DNA of 64,000 nucleotides from Bacteroidota bacterium (GTDB lineage: Bacteria; Bacteroidota; Bacteroidia; AKYH767-A; 2013-40CM-41-45), in assembly GCA_016711505.1 (NCBI GenBank), contig JADJSV010000018.1, positions 62,001 to 126,000 of the forward strand, written 5' to 3'. This document shows, piece by piece, positions 35,562 through 43,796 of this stretch; positions within the stretch are counted from its first letter, which is position 1; every line of letters begins with the position of its first letter. The position numbers were made by a program, and so were the translations under genes. Under the pieces are notes generated by a model. It saw only the letters and a list, made by a program, of their open reading frames with translations. It had not been told where the DNA came from and ran no database searches.

Positions 35562-36002
35562 TTAACAAAGAGCTATTTTGTTTACACGGTTTTGATGCCT
35601 TCCGCCCTCGAAATCAGTTGAAATAAAGGTTGTTGTGAATTCTTTTGCCTCGTCTGGTGAAATAAAGCGAGCCGGTAAGCAAAGTACGTTAGCATTATTA
35701 TGCTGACGAGCCAGCGATGCCAGATCATTTCGCCAGGCAATTGCTGCCCGAATCTGCTGATGTTTGTTTGCTGTAATAGCTACACCATTTGCGCTTCCGC
35801 ACAACAAGATTCCAAGATCCATTTCGTTCTTTTCAATACTTTCCGCCAGTGGATGTACAAAATCGGGATAATCGACAGAGGTTTCAGAATTGGTTCCAAA
35901 ATCCTTAACTTCATAACCTTCCGAAATAAGGAATTCTTTAACAATTTCCTTGTAAGCGAATCCTGCATGATCGCAACCTATTGCAATTCTGGGTGTTTTC
36001 AT
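35562..36002 (-). CDS. rpiB: ribose 5-phosphate isomerase B
   Basis: A cytoplasmic 146-residue enzyme interconverting ribose 5-phosphate and ribulose 5-phosphate in the pentose phosphate pathway. LacA/RpiB family marks: IAIGCDHAGF at the N-terminus (Asp11, His12), catalytic Cys68 in GILLCGSANG, and NVLCLPARF with the GGRHQNRV end. Full length. Co-transcribed with the M28 peptidase gene. Confidence 0.95.
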   Translation of the reverse strand: MKTPRIAIGCDHAGFAYKEIVKEFLISEGYEVKDFGTNSETSVDYPDFVHPLAESIEKNEMDLGILLCGSANGVAITANKHQQIRAAIAWRNDLASLARQHNNANVLCLPARFISPDEAKEFTTTFISTDFEGGRHQNRVNKIALC

Positions 36003-36509
36003 CGTATTTGAAATTAAGGGAAATGACTATATGCTTAATAACAAAAGTAGTATTTTGTTTTCAACATCATGGAAAAGTCAATAATTATAAAGCTGGAAAT
36101 AAAGCGAGTGCAAAACAATTTATTAACAGTAATTTTGTGCATTCATTGTATAAACGGTTATTAAGATGTGAGAAGATTGTCTTGTTTTGTTCACTTGTTA
36201 ATCGCCTTAATCAAATTAAAACAGCAGTCAAGGAAAAGATGTTAGAGTTGTATACCGACTTACGCACAAAATTCAGGGTGGTTATGAACCGGAGTGCTCT
36301 GACTTTTTATACAACGAGTCATTATTCACCACTTGTTAATATCTAAGGATGAATTTACAATTCAAACGATTGTGAAATGATAAAGTGTTCATTACTCAAA
36401 TAAAAAAGTGTGTAACTCAGAAGTCAAGCAAAATGAAGTCGAATTACAAACAGTATGAACAGGCTAATAATAGTAGTAGATTTTATAAATTTAAAAAATA
36501 AAATATGTT
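36003..36509. other. divergent intergenic region between rpiB and nadA
   Basis: 507 bp of AT-rich DNA serving as promoter region for both directions. A minus-strand TACTTTTG (36049-36042) about 35 bp before rpiB could be its -7 box, but no good -33 box is correctly spaced. An 8-bp inverted repeat GTTGTATA/TATACAAC (36247-36254, 36308-36315) is present. No gene or RNA recognised. Confidence 0.45.
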
Positions 36510-37514
36510 ATGATTACTATTGATGAAAAGTTGGATCGGGTAGGCAAGCGGGGATGGCTGGATGTGAAAGTTGATCCGACAATCGATATCTTTGCAGAGA
36601 TCGCTCGACTGAAAAAAGAAAAAAATGCAATTATTCTCGCCCATTATTACCAAGATGCAGACATCCAGGATGTTGCTGATTTTATCGGAGACAGTCTCGG
36701 ACTTTCGCAGGAAGCAGAGCGAACTGAAGCTTCGATCATCGTTTTCGCCGGTGTTCATTTCATGGCCGAAACGGCGAAAATTTTAAACCCAACCAAAAAA
36801 GTTGTTTTACCGGATCTGCGCGCAGGATGTTCACTCGCAGATGCTTGTCAGCCGGTTGACTTTGCAGCTTTCAAAGCAAAAAATCCTGATCACATTGTAA
36901 TTTCGTATATCAATTGTTCTGCAGAGATCAAAGCTATGAGCGACATCATCTGCACCTCTTCAAATGCAATAGGAATCGTTAACAGCTTGCCTCCTGATCA
37001 GAAGATCATCTTTGCACCTGACAAGAACCTGGGACGTTACATCGTAAAGAAAACAGGCAGAGAGATGTTGTTATGGGATGGTGCATGTATGGTGCATGAG
37101 ATCTTTTCTCTTGAAAAAATTACAAGACTGAAAGCAATGCATCCGAATGCTAAACTGATCGCTCATCCTGAATGTGAAACACCTGTTCTTGATGTTGCAG
37201 ATTTTATTGGATCAACAACAGGATTATTGAATTACACAAAAAAGAGTCAGGATAAAGAATTCATCGTTGCAACTGAAACAGGAATTTTACATCAGATGAT
37301 AAAAAATTCGCCCGATAAAACTTTCATTCCGGCTCCACCGAATAATGCATGTGCCTGCAATGATTGTCCGCATATGAAATTGAATACGCTTGAAAAATTA
37401 TATTTATGTCTGAAAGAAGAACTGCCTGAATTACTGATGGACGAAGCGATCAGAGTAAAAGCATTAATTCCGATAAAAAGAATGTTACAAATTTCCAAAG
37501 ATCTTGGATTGTAA
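36510..37514 (+). CDS. nadA: quinolinate synthase A
   Basis: Condenses iminoaspartate with dihydroxyacetone phosphate to quinolinate in NAD biosynthesis; a [4Fe-4S] enzyme. At 334 residues it is full length. The cluster ligands Cys107 (RAGCSLADAC), Cys193 (WDGACMVHE) and Cys286 (CACNDCPHM) are present, as are AHYYQDADIQDVADF and CTSSNA. The ATG six bases upstream is closed by a stop, so 36510 is the start. nadB and nadC are not nearby. Confidence 0.96.
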   Translation: MITIDEKLDRVGKRGWLDVKVDPTIDIFAEIARLKKEKNAIILAHYYQDADIQDVADFIGDSLGLSQEAERTEASIIVFAGVHFMAETAKILNPTKKVVLPDLRAGCSLADACQPVDFAAFKAKNPDHIVISYINCSAEIKAMSDIICTSSNAIGIVNSLPPDQKIIFAPDKNLGRYIVKKTGREMLLWDGACMVHEIFSLEKITRLKAMHPNAKLIAHPECETPVLDVADFIGSTTGLLNYTKKSQDKEFIVATETGILHQMIKNSPDKTFIPAPPNNACACNDCPHMKLNTLEKLYLCLKEELPELLMDEAIRVKALIPIKRMLQISKDLGL

Positions 37515-37538
37515 TTTTATTCAACTAAAAATAACACT

Positions 37539-39053
37539 ATGAAATTCCGAATATTTTATATCTGTCTGTTTTTTTCTTTCATGAATGTTGTTGCTCAGGA
37601 TACCGATTCTGCAGGCATCAGTAAATTTTATTATCCGAATGGAACTATTTCCAGTGAAGGCCGCTTGCTGAAAGGTAAACCGGATGGTTACTGGAAAAGT
37701 TATTTTGAAAGCGGAAGAATAAAATCAGAGGGTAACAGATTGAATTTTAAACTCGATAGTTTATGGAAGTTTTATAATGACAGCGGATTTGTTACTGCAG
37801 AATATAATTACAGAGAAGGATTGAAAGACGGACTTCAGAAAACTTATTATGAAAACGGAATCATTCAATCGGAAGAAATGGATTCCATGAGTGTGAAGCA
37901 CGGACTTTTTAAATTGTATGATACAGAAGGAAAACTTTATAAAGTAATTCCATTTACAAGTGGTGTTGAAAACGGTCTGGCAAAGGAATACAGAAAAGAC
38001 GGTGTGTTGATAACAGTGACAAATTATAGAAATGGTTATTTTCAAAAAGAAGAAAAAATAAACCGCATCGATAAAAATGGTTTACGTCAGGGACTTTATC
38101 GTGAGTATTTTGAAAATGATAAAGTAAAAACGGAGGGATTTTATAAAGACGATAAGAAAGACGGAATCTTTAAAGAATACAATGCAGAAGGTCGTGTGAT
38201 AAAAAAGGAAGAATACAGGATGGATGTTTTGATTCCGACATTGGTAGAAGACAAAGAAAAGTTTGAAGTCAAGAGAAAGTATTATCCGACTGGTGCAACG
38301 AAGATCGTCGGCACTTACAAAAAAGGAGTTCCTGAAGGTGTGTTCAGAATGTATGATGAAAAAGGAAACATCGACAGCGCAAAAGTTTTTACTCAAGGAA
38401 AATTGCTTCGTGTAGGAAGAATGGATAACCAGGGATTAGAGCAAGGTGAATGGAAAGAATATTACGAAAGCGGACAGCTTCGTGCAATCGGAAATTATGT
38501 TGATGGAAAGCGTGATGGTATCTGGAAGTTTACCTATGAAAATGATTCTCTGGAACAGACGGGTGCATATGTAAAAGGAAAACCAAATGGTCCCTGGAAA
38601 TGGTTTTATGCAGATGGTTCTGTGCGAAGAGAAGAAGTATATAAGAACGGACTGGAAGATGGTCTGATGAAAGAATATTCCAACGAAGGAATTGTAATGG
38701 CCGAAGGAAATTTTGTTGAAGGAAAGCAGGAGGGCGACTGGAAATATTCAATCGGTGAATATGTTGCTGAAGGAAAATTCATCGAAGGTCGTGAAGATGG
38801 AATGTGGAAACAGTTTTATGATGATGGCAAACTTGCTTTCGAAGGCGAATTTTTAGACGGACAAGAAACGGGAGTACATAAGTTCTATTGGGACAATGGC
38901 CGTATCCGCCAGATCCGTTCGTATCGGTTGGGATTACCTGATGGTGAATGGAAGACGTATGATGAGAATGGTGCTGAAGTTCTGAAAGAAACTTTTTCAA
39001 GCGGGAATTCGCGGAAGATAGAGGCGGAGGCGACGCCGGAGGGTGGGGAATAG
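37539..39053 (+). CDS. secreted YwqK/MORN-type repeat protein
   Basis: A 504-residue exported protein (signal IFYICLFFSFMNVVAQ) made almost entirely of about 17-20 tandem toxin-antitoxin-YwqK/MORN_2 repeats of about 23 residues, of the form G-x-Y-x-x-G-K-x-x-G-x-W-x-x-Y-x-x-x-G (for example EGRLLKGKPDGYWKSYFESG, GNYVDGKRDGIWKFTYENDS). The repeats form a long beta-meander; function unknown, probably surface binding. It starts 24 bp after nadA on the same strand and may share its transcript, with no metabolic link. Confidence 0.88.
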   Translation: MKFRIFYICLFFSFMNVVAQDTDSAGISKFYYPNGTISSEGRLLKGKPDGYWKSYFESGRIKSEGNRLNFKLDSLWKFYNDSGFVTAEYNYREGLKDGLQKTYYENGIIQSEEMDSMSVKHGLFKLYDTEGKLYKVIPFTSGVENGLAKEYRKDGVLITVTNYRNGYFQKEEKINRIDKNGLRQGLYREYFENDKVKTEGFYKDDKKDGIFKEYNAEGRVIKKEEYRMDVLIPTLVEDKEKFEVKRKYYPTGATKIVGTYKKGVPEGVFRMYDEKGNIDSAKVFTQGKLLRVGRMDNQGLEQGEWKEYYESGQLRAIGNYVDGKRDGIWKFTYENDSLEQTGAYVKGKPNGPWKWFYADGSVRREEVYKNGLEDGLMKEYSNEGIVMAEGNFVEGKQEGDWKYSIGEYVAEGKFIEGREDGMWKQFYDDGKLAFEGEFLDGQETGVHKFYWDNGRIRQIRSYRLGLPDGEWKTYDENGAEVLKETFSSGNSRKIEAEATPEGGE

Positions 39054-39156
39054 TAGAATTAACACGGAGAAAAAGGAGAAAAAAAATAAGTTCACGGAGA
39101 GATAATTTCAGGATTCTATTTTCTTTTTATTTTGAAATAGATTTACCGGAGTTGAA

Positions 39157-39172
39157 TGTTTCACGGGGAACC
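39157..39172 (+). promoter_or_regulatory. parS-like 16-mer (copy 1)
   Basis: TGTTTCACGGGGAACC differs from the known ParB-binding site form TGTTTCACGTGGAACA at two positions. Confidence 0.35.
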
Positions 39173-39315
39173 GAGTTGGTAAATTAAAGTGCGAAACTTT
39201 AATTTCTTTAAACACGGAGAACACTAAGAACACAATGAGAACACGGAATGACTTACAAGAAAGACTCTGTGAACCACTAATTTTTTTCTTTATGAACTCT
39301 GTGTTTTATTTTTAA

Positions 39316-39331
39316 TGTTTCACGAGGAACA
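39316..39331 (+). promoter_or_regulatory. parS-like 16-mer (copy 2)
   Basis: TGTTTCACGAGGAACA has one mismatch (central T to A) to TGTTTCACGTGGAACA. Confidence 0.4.
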
Positions 39332-39337
39332 CTCCAT

Positions 39338-39856
39338 TCATAACTCAATAACCTTTTTATCGCTTTCATTCAGATTCATGATCGTGTATGAATTGATGTT
39401 GCATATCGTCATCAGATCAAAAACGTTTATTAAGTCATTATAGGATGAATTATCTGACGGCTTGATCAGGACAAAAACAGAGTCATTGACAATTTTATTT
39501 TTTTGCATTAAGATTTTACGAATTGAATTCGGTCCCTCTGAAAAAGTTGCCGGTAATGCCCTAGCTGCTTTGTCTTCAGCGCCCATGTACCATTTTAGTT
39601 TACGGTCGTTCATGATCAACAGGTTGAAGGCTTTTGATTCAGCGAGCAGAGTTGGGCTTTTGGTTGACTGATTATCGGGCATGATCAGATCAATGATCTT
39701 GTGACTCTTGAAAGTCGTTGTCATGATAAAAAAAGTCAGGAGTAAAAATGCAAGATCGACCATTGGTGTCATATCGATATGAGTGGAGGATCTTTTCTGA
39801 CGAACTTTCCGGTGGCCGGAGGAAAGGTCTGTGTTGGTGGTTTGGATCTCTGACAT
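39338..39856 (-). CDS. exbD: orphan ExbD/TolR-family protein
   Basis: A 172-residue single-pass protein whose first 50 residues (RSSTHIDMTPMVDLAF with channel Asp34, then LLLTFFIMTTTF) nearly match the operon ExbD at 6885. The periplasmic part is shorter, lacking that protein's charged insertion, but keeps NSIRKILMQKNKIVND and VLIKPSDNSSYNDL. There is no exbB or tonB beside it; it stands alone between a MORN-repeat gene and rnr. Probably an alternative partner for the 8.2-kb ExbB. Confidence 0.88.
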   Translation of the reverse strand: MSEIQTTNTDLSSGHRKVRQKRSSTHIDMTPMVDLAFLLLTFFIMTTTFKSHKIIDLIMPDNQSTKSPTLLAESKAFNLLIMNDRKLKWYMGAEDKAARALPATFSEGPNSIRKILMQKNKIVNDSVFVLIKPSDNSSYNDLINVFDLMTICNINSYTIMNLNESDKKVIEL

Positions 39857-39949
39857 GTTGTGGTTTATATGTTAGAGAAGAGTATTTAAAATTTCCATAA
39901 ATTAAATGGAGGGAAAAGAAAAGGCGTGTGCTCGTATGTTTGAAAAAAA

Positions 39950-40030
39950 TTTAACACAAGAACACTGCGCACAATAAGATCACGGATAAATTCCGTGCAC
40001 TTTTGTCAACTTAGTGTTCTTGTGTTTAAA
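39950..40030. repeat. long hairpin repeat (AACACAAGAACACT arms)
   Basis: TTTAACACAAGAACACT (39950-39966) pairs with AGTGTTCTTGTGTTTAAA (40013-40030), 17 bp with one bulge, between rnr and exbD. Confidence 0.65.
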
Positions 40031-40035
40031 TATAT

Positions 40036-40051
40036 TGTTTCACGGGGAACA
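40036..40051 (+). promoter_or_regulatory. parS-like 16-mer (copy 3)
   Basis: TGTTTCACGGGGAACA has one mismatch to TGTTTCACGTGGAACA. A degenerate neighbour, TGTTTCACAGAAACC, follows at 40059-40073. Confidence 0.4.
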
Positions 40052-40072
40052 AAATGGTTGTTTCACAGAAAC

Positions 40073-42400
40073 CTACCTTTTCTTTTTCCGATGATAACTA
40101 TTTCCCCCTCTTAAAACCTTCACTGGTTTTTTGATCATGGTTACATCACCTTGTTCGGAGATGCGCGAGATCATTTTGAAATCGATTTGCTTGCGGAGGA
40201 GATCGCAACGCATGACCTGAATGCGGACGACATCGCCCATTGTGTATTTATGTTTTGTGCGTGAACCGATAACACAATAATTCGTTTCATCGAATTCATA
40301 AAAGTCATCATCCAGATCGCGGAGGCGGATCATACCTTCGCATTTGTTTTCTATGATCTCTACATACAATCCCCATTCAGTAACTCCGCTGATCACACCA
40401 TCAAACTCTTCACCGACCTTGTCTTGCAGATATTCGACTTGTTTGTATTTTGTTGATGCGCGTTCTGCCTCTGATGCTTTGATCTCCATCTGCGTGCTGT
40501 GTTTGCATTGCTCTTCTAATAACGATGCATCAGCGCCTTTTCCACCAGCGAGATAATGTTCCAATAGACGATGAACGAGCACATCCGGATAACGGCGAAT
40601 GGGCGAAGTAAAATGTGTATAATAATCAAAAGCCAGTCCGTAGTGGCCGATGTTTTCTGTTGTATAAACGGCTTTCGACATTGTTCGAATGGCAAGCGAC
40701 TCAAGTACGTTCTGTTCTTTTTTGCCATGAACGTCTTTCATCAATCCATTCAATGAACTTGCAATTTCACGGTCATTACCGATCTTTAATGTATAGCCGA
40801 ACTTCCTTGCAAAGCCAACAAAGTTTTCAAGTCTGTCGCTTACCGGTGAATCGTGAACACGATATACGAATGGTTTTTTCTCTACGCGAATTGTTTCTTC
40901 CTGATTACCTGATTTGTTTTTTCCTTCAGAAATAATGTCGTGTTTCTTTCCTACAAATTCTGCAACGGAACGATTGGCAAGCAACATGAACTCTTCGATG
41001 AGTTTATTGGCATCTTTACTTTCTTTCAGATAAATACCAAGCGGTTTTCCTTTTTCATCGAGACGAAAGCGGACCTCTACTTTTTCAAAAGCAATTGCCC
41101 CATCTTTGAAGCGTTCTTTGCGAAGTATTTTTGCAAGTCGATCCATTGTGAGTATCTCTTCTTTCAATGGGCCTTCACCTGTTTCAATAACCTCTTGCGC
41201 ATCTTCATAAGCAAAGCGATGATCACTGTAGATTACAGTTTTACCGAACCATTTTTTTACAACTTCTGCATTGTCGTTCATTTCAAAGACTGCAGCGAAA
41301 CAAAGTTTTTCCTCATGCGGACGAAGCGAGCACACGCCGTTTGATAATTTTTCAGGCAACATGGGAATTACACGATCGACAAGATAGATGGATGTGGCGC
41401 GGTAATATGCTTCTTTGTCAAGCTGAGATGTCGGTCTTACATAATGTGAAACATCAGCAATGTGTACTCCTATCTCGTAATTTCCGTTTGGTAATTTCTG
41501 TATTGAAAGTGCATCATCAAAATCTTTTGCATCGACGGGATCAATCGTAAATGTTGTGATCTTTCTGAAATCGCGGCGACGTTTGATTTCATCTTCAGGA
41601 ATTGCCAATGGAATCTTTTCGGCCTCCTCTTCGACACGTTTCGGAAACTCCAGCGGGAAACCGTATTCAGACAAAATTGAATTCATTTCCACATCGTTCT
41701 CGCCCGGCCATCCTAGTATTTTAGTGATCTTTCCAATTTGATTCTTTGTGCCTTTTGGCCAGTCAACAATTTCTGCAATCACTTTTTGTCCGTGCTGAGC
41801 ATTGTTGATCATGTTTTGTGGAATGAAAATATCCACTAACATTTTAGAACTATCGGGAACTACGAAAGCATATTTTCCCGAGAGCTGAACCATACCGGCG
41901 AATTCTGTCTTTGCGCGTTCAAGAATCTCAACAACTTCTCCTTCTATCCTTTGATTCCTGTGTCTGGCATAGAGATAGATCTTGACCTTATCGCCATGTA
42001 AAGCGTTTTTTACATTTTTAGGAGCGATATAAACATCGTCTTCATCGTTTTCACTTAGAATATACGCAGCTCCGCCATTTGTAATATCAATTATACCTTC
42101 CAGATAGGCATGTTTCGGTTTCAGTTGAAATTTTCCTCGCTCAGTTTCAATGACATCGCCTTTATCCTGGAGTTCAGCAAGAATAAACAGAATTTCTGTT
42201 TTCAGTTCACCGTTAAGGTCATCCATACTGGCATCGGGACCCTTCGTTTGACGAAGAAATTCAGTGAAAGCAGGTTTTATAATTCGGGTAAGCTGCTTGT
42301 AATTGTACAGCGTATTAGGGTGGCGGTTAAAACTCTTAAATATTTCCGCAAGTAAAAAAGTTCTTGACGGATCGTCGGCCTTTTTTTTGTTTTTACTCAT
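40073..42400 (-). CDS. rnr: ribonuclease R
   Basis: A processive 3'-5' exoribonuclease that degrades structured RNA, 775 residues, cytoplasmic. The N-terminal winged-helix/cold-shock region is followed by the RNB catalytic domain (FTIDPVDAKDFDDALSI with the Mg-binding Asp cluster, YRVHDSPVSDRLENF, HYTHFTSPIRRYPDVLVHR) and a C-terminal S1 domain (FDGVISGVTEWGLYVEI). The basic tail KVLRGGNSYHRKKKR is typical. Probably monocistronic. Confidence 0.95.
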   Translation of the reverse strand: MSKNKKKADDPSRTFLLAEIFKSFNRHPNTLYNYKQLTRIIKPAFTEFLRQTKGPDASMDDLNGELKTEILFILAELQDKGDVIETERGKFQLKPKHAYLEGIIDITNGGAAYILSENDEDDVYIAPKNVKNALHGDKVKIYLYARHRNQRIEGEVVEILERAKTEFAGMVQLSGKYAFVVPDSSKMLVDIFIPQNMINNAQHGQKVIAEIVDWPKGTKNQIGKITKILGWPGENDVEMNSILSEYGFPLEFPKRVEEEAEKIPLAIPEDEIKRRRDFRKITTFTIDPVDAKDFDDALSIQKLPNGNYEIGVHIADVSHYVRPTSQLDKEAYYRATSIYLVDRVIPMLPEKLSNGVCSLRPHEEKLCFAAVFEMNDNAEVVKKWFGKTVIYSDHRFAYEDAQEVIETGEGPLKEEILTMDRLAKILRKERFKDGAIAFEKVEVRFRLDEKGKPLGIYLKESKDANKLIEEFMLLANRSVAEFVGKKHDIISEGKNKSGNQEETIRVEKKPFVYRVHDSPVSDRLENFVGFARKFGYTLKIGNDREIASSLNGLMKDVHGKKEQNVLESLAIRTMSKAVYTTENIGHYGLAFDYYTHFTSPIRRYPDVLVHRLLEHYLAGGKGADASLLEEQCKHSTQMEIKASEAERASTKYKQVEYLQDKVGEEFDGVISGVTEWGLYVEIIENKCEGMIRLRDLDDDFYEFDETNYCVIGSRTKHKYTMGDVVRIQVMRCDLLRKQIDFKMISRISEQGDVTMIKKPVKVLRGGNSYHRKKKR

Positions 42401-42460
42401 CGTTTAGATAATCTCTGTTTTGGTCATTATTCATCAGGACCAACAACAATTTATTTTGTT

Positions 42461-42477
42461 AGTTTCACGTGACAACA
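42461..42477 (+). promoter_or_regulatory. degenerate parS-like site upstream of rnr
   Basis: AGTTTCACGTGACAACA contains the GTTTCACGTGA core of TGTTTCACGTGAAACA with one inserted base. It lies 60 bp ahead of the rnr start. Confidence 0.3.
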
Positions 42478-42697
42478 TAAAGTTACAGTTTCATACCGTA
42501 GAATGCCAACTCCGGCTAAATAATTATAACCCTTGCCCGTTAATAACCTTCAAAAAAATCTCTGTAATAATGCAACGAATGTGTGAAAAAAGCGTTTCAT
42601 AACTTTTAAAATTCAGTTAAGTCTACGCTAACCGCAGACGTAAATTTACGAAGACCAACTAAACAATACCAATTAATACCAACCAAAACCAGAAAAA

Positions 42698-43597
42698 ATG
42701 GAAAACAAGAATCAGGAACAAGGCAAGAACAAAGGCACGATATGGATCGTATTGTTGATCTTGTCTGCCGTTCTGAACATTTACCAGTGGAGAAACCACA
42801 CAACATCGGTAAGCAACTACGAATCCAAAGTTGATACTCTCGTTGTAGAAAAAGTAAATGTGGAGCAGGAGTTGTCAGAAACAAAATCAGAATTGGAAAA
42901 ATACCGCGGTATTTCTTCTAATCTTGACAGCTTGCTGAATGAGGCTCAGGCAAAGATCGACGAGCAAGCAAAAAAAATCAGAGGACTTGGCGCGAATGCT
43001 AAAAATTCAAAAGAGCTGAACGAGAAGCTGAAACAACAATTAGCAGATCTTCAGATGCTACGTGATGAATATCTTACGCGAATCGATTCGTTGTTGATGG
43101 CCAATAAACAATTGGTTAATGAGAAAGAAGAATTGACCAGCACAAATCAGAATCTAACAAAGAATCTTGAAACAACAGTTGCTACTGCATCGGTATTAAA
43201 ATCAGAATACATTAAAGTTGCGACTTTCAAGAGAAAGGGAAATGGAAAATACACAGAGACAGCTCTTGCAAAACGTACTCATAAATTGAGCGTGTGTTTC
43301 GATGTACTGGACAATAAAATTGCTAAGACAGGTGACAAGACAGTTTATCTGAAGATCACTGAACCGGGTGGAAAACAGATCGGAAACAAGAGTACAGGTT
43401 CTGCATCATTCAAAACGTCGACTGGAGAAGAAGTAATGTATGCTGCTTCATCTACGCTTTCTTATACAGGTGTTAAACAAAATGTTTGTATGGATTACGA
43501 AGAGCAGGAAGACAAAATGTTTCCTCCGGGAACCTATATGGTTGAAGTGTACATTGACGGTGTATTAAGTGGCGCCGGCTCTGCTGTACTTCGGTAA
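42698..43597 (+). CDS. membrane-anchored coiled-coil protein
   Basis: A 299-residue protein with an uncleaved N-terminal membrane anchor (about 14-26, IWIVLLILSAVLNIY), a long coiled coil (about 40-170, heptads such as VEKVNVEQELSETKSELEKYR) and a C-terminal beta-rich domain (about 190-299: HKLSVCFDVLDNKIAKTGDK, YLKITEPGGKQIG, GTYMVEVYIDGVLSGAGSA). Probably a periplasm-facing structural protein of the envelope. It carries its own terminator and is flanked by minus-strand genes. Confidence 0.8.
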   Translation: MENKNQEQGKNKGTIWIVLLILSAVLNIYQWRNHTTSVSNYESKVDTLVVEKVNVEQELSETKSELEKYRGISSNLDSLLNEAQAKIDEQAKKIRGLGANAKNSKELNEKLKQQLADLQMLRDEYLTRIDSLLMANKQLVNEKEELTSTNQNLTKNLETTVATASVLKSEYIKVATFKRKGNGKYTETALAKRTHKLSVCFDVLDNKIAKTGDKTVYLKITEPGGKQIGNKSTGSASFKTSTGEEVMYAASSTLSYTGVKQNVCMDYEEQEDKMFPPGTYMVEVYIDGVLSGAGSAVLR

Positions 43598-43621
43598 TTA
43601 GAAACAGAGATATTTTTTTTA

Positions 43622-43657
43622 AGAATGCACGGTCGGAAGGTCGTGCATTTTTGTTTT
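43622..43657 (+). terminator. terminator of the coiled-coil gene
   Basis: AATGCACG/CGTGCATT (43624-43631 with 43642-43649) followed by TTTTGTTTT. Confidence 0.85.
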
Positions 43658-43683
43658 AGAGAGAATAAAACGCAGAGAAAAAA

Positions 43684-43780
43684 TTAAACACAGAGAGACA
43701 TAGAGAAAAAAAGGGAGAAAAAAGAGAAATATTTTATTCTCCTTTTTTCTCCCTTTTTTTCTCTGTGTTCTCTGTGTTAA
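43684..43780. repeat. 97-bp imperfect long inverted repeat
   Basis: The left arm is built of ACACAGAGAGACATAGAG and purine tracts; the right arm is the complementary CTCTGTGTTCTCTGTGTTAA with pyrimidine tracts. The arms pair over about 45 bp with small bulges, between convergent genes. Confidence 0.7.
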
Positions 43781-43796
43781 ATCACCCTGTTTACTT

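Larger units (their letters stand above)
39054..39337. repeat. repeat-rich convergent intergenic region
   Basis: Contains multiple degenerate copies of (A)ACACGGAGAA / CTCTGTG(T/A) strings able to fold into weak long hairpins between two convergent genes, and two parS-like 16-mers described separately. The low-complexity motifs resemble those at 43.7 and 63.2 kb. Confidence 0.55.

Noticed and set aside
36003..36509. Replication origin
   Set aside because: No cluster of TTATCCACA-type DnaA boxes, no dnaA/dnaN/gidA neighbours; only AT-richness and one weak inverted repeat.
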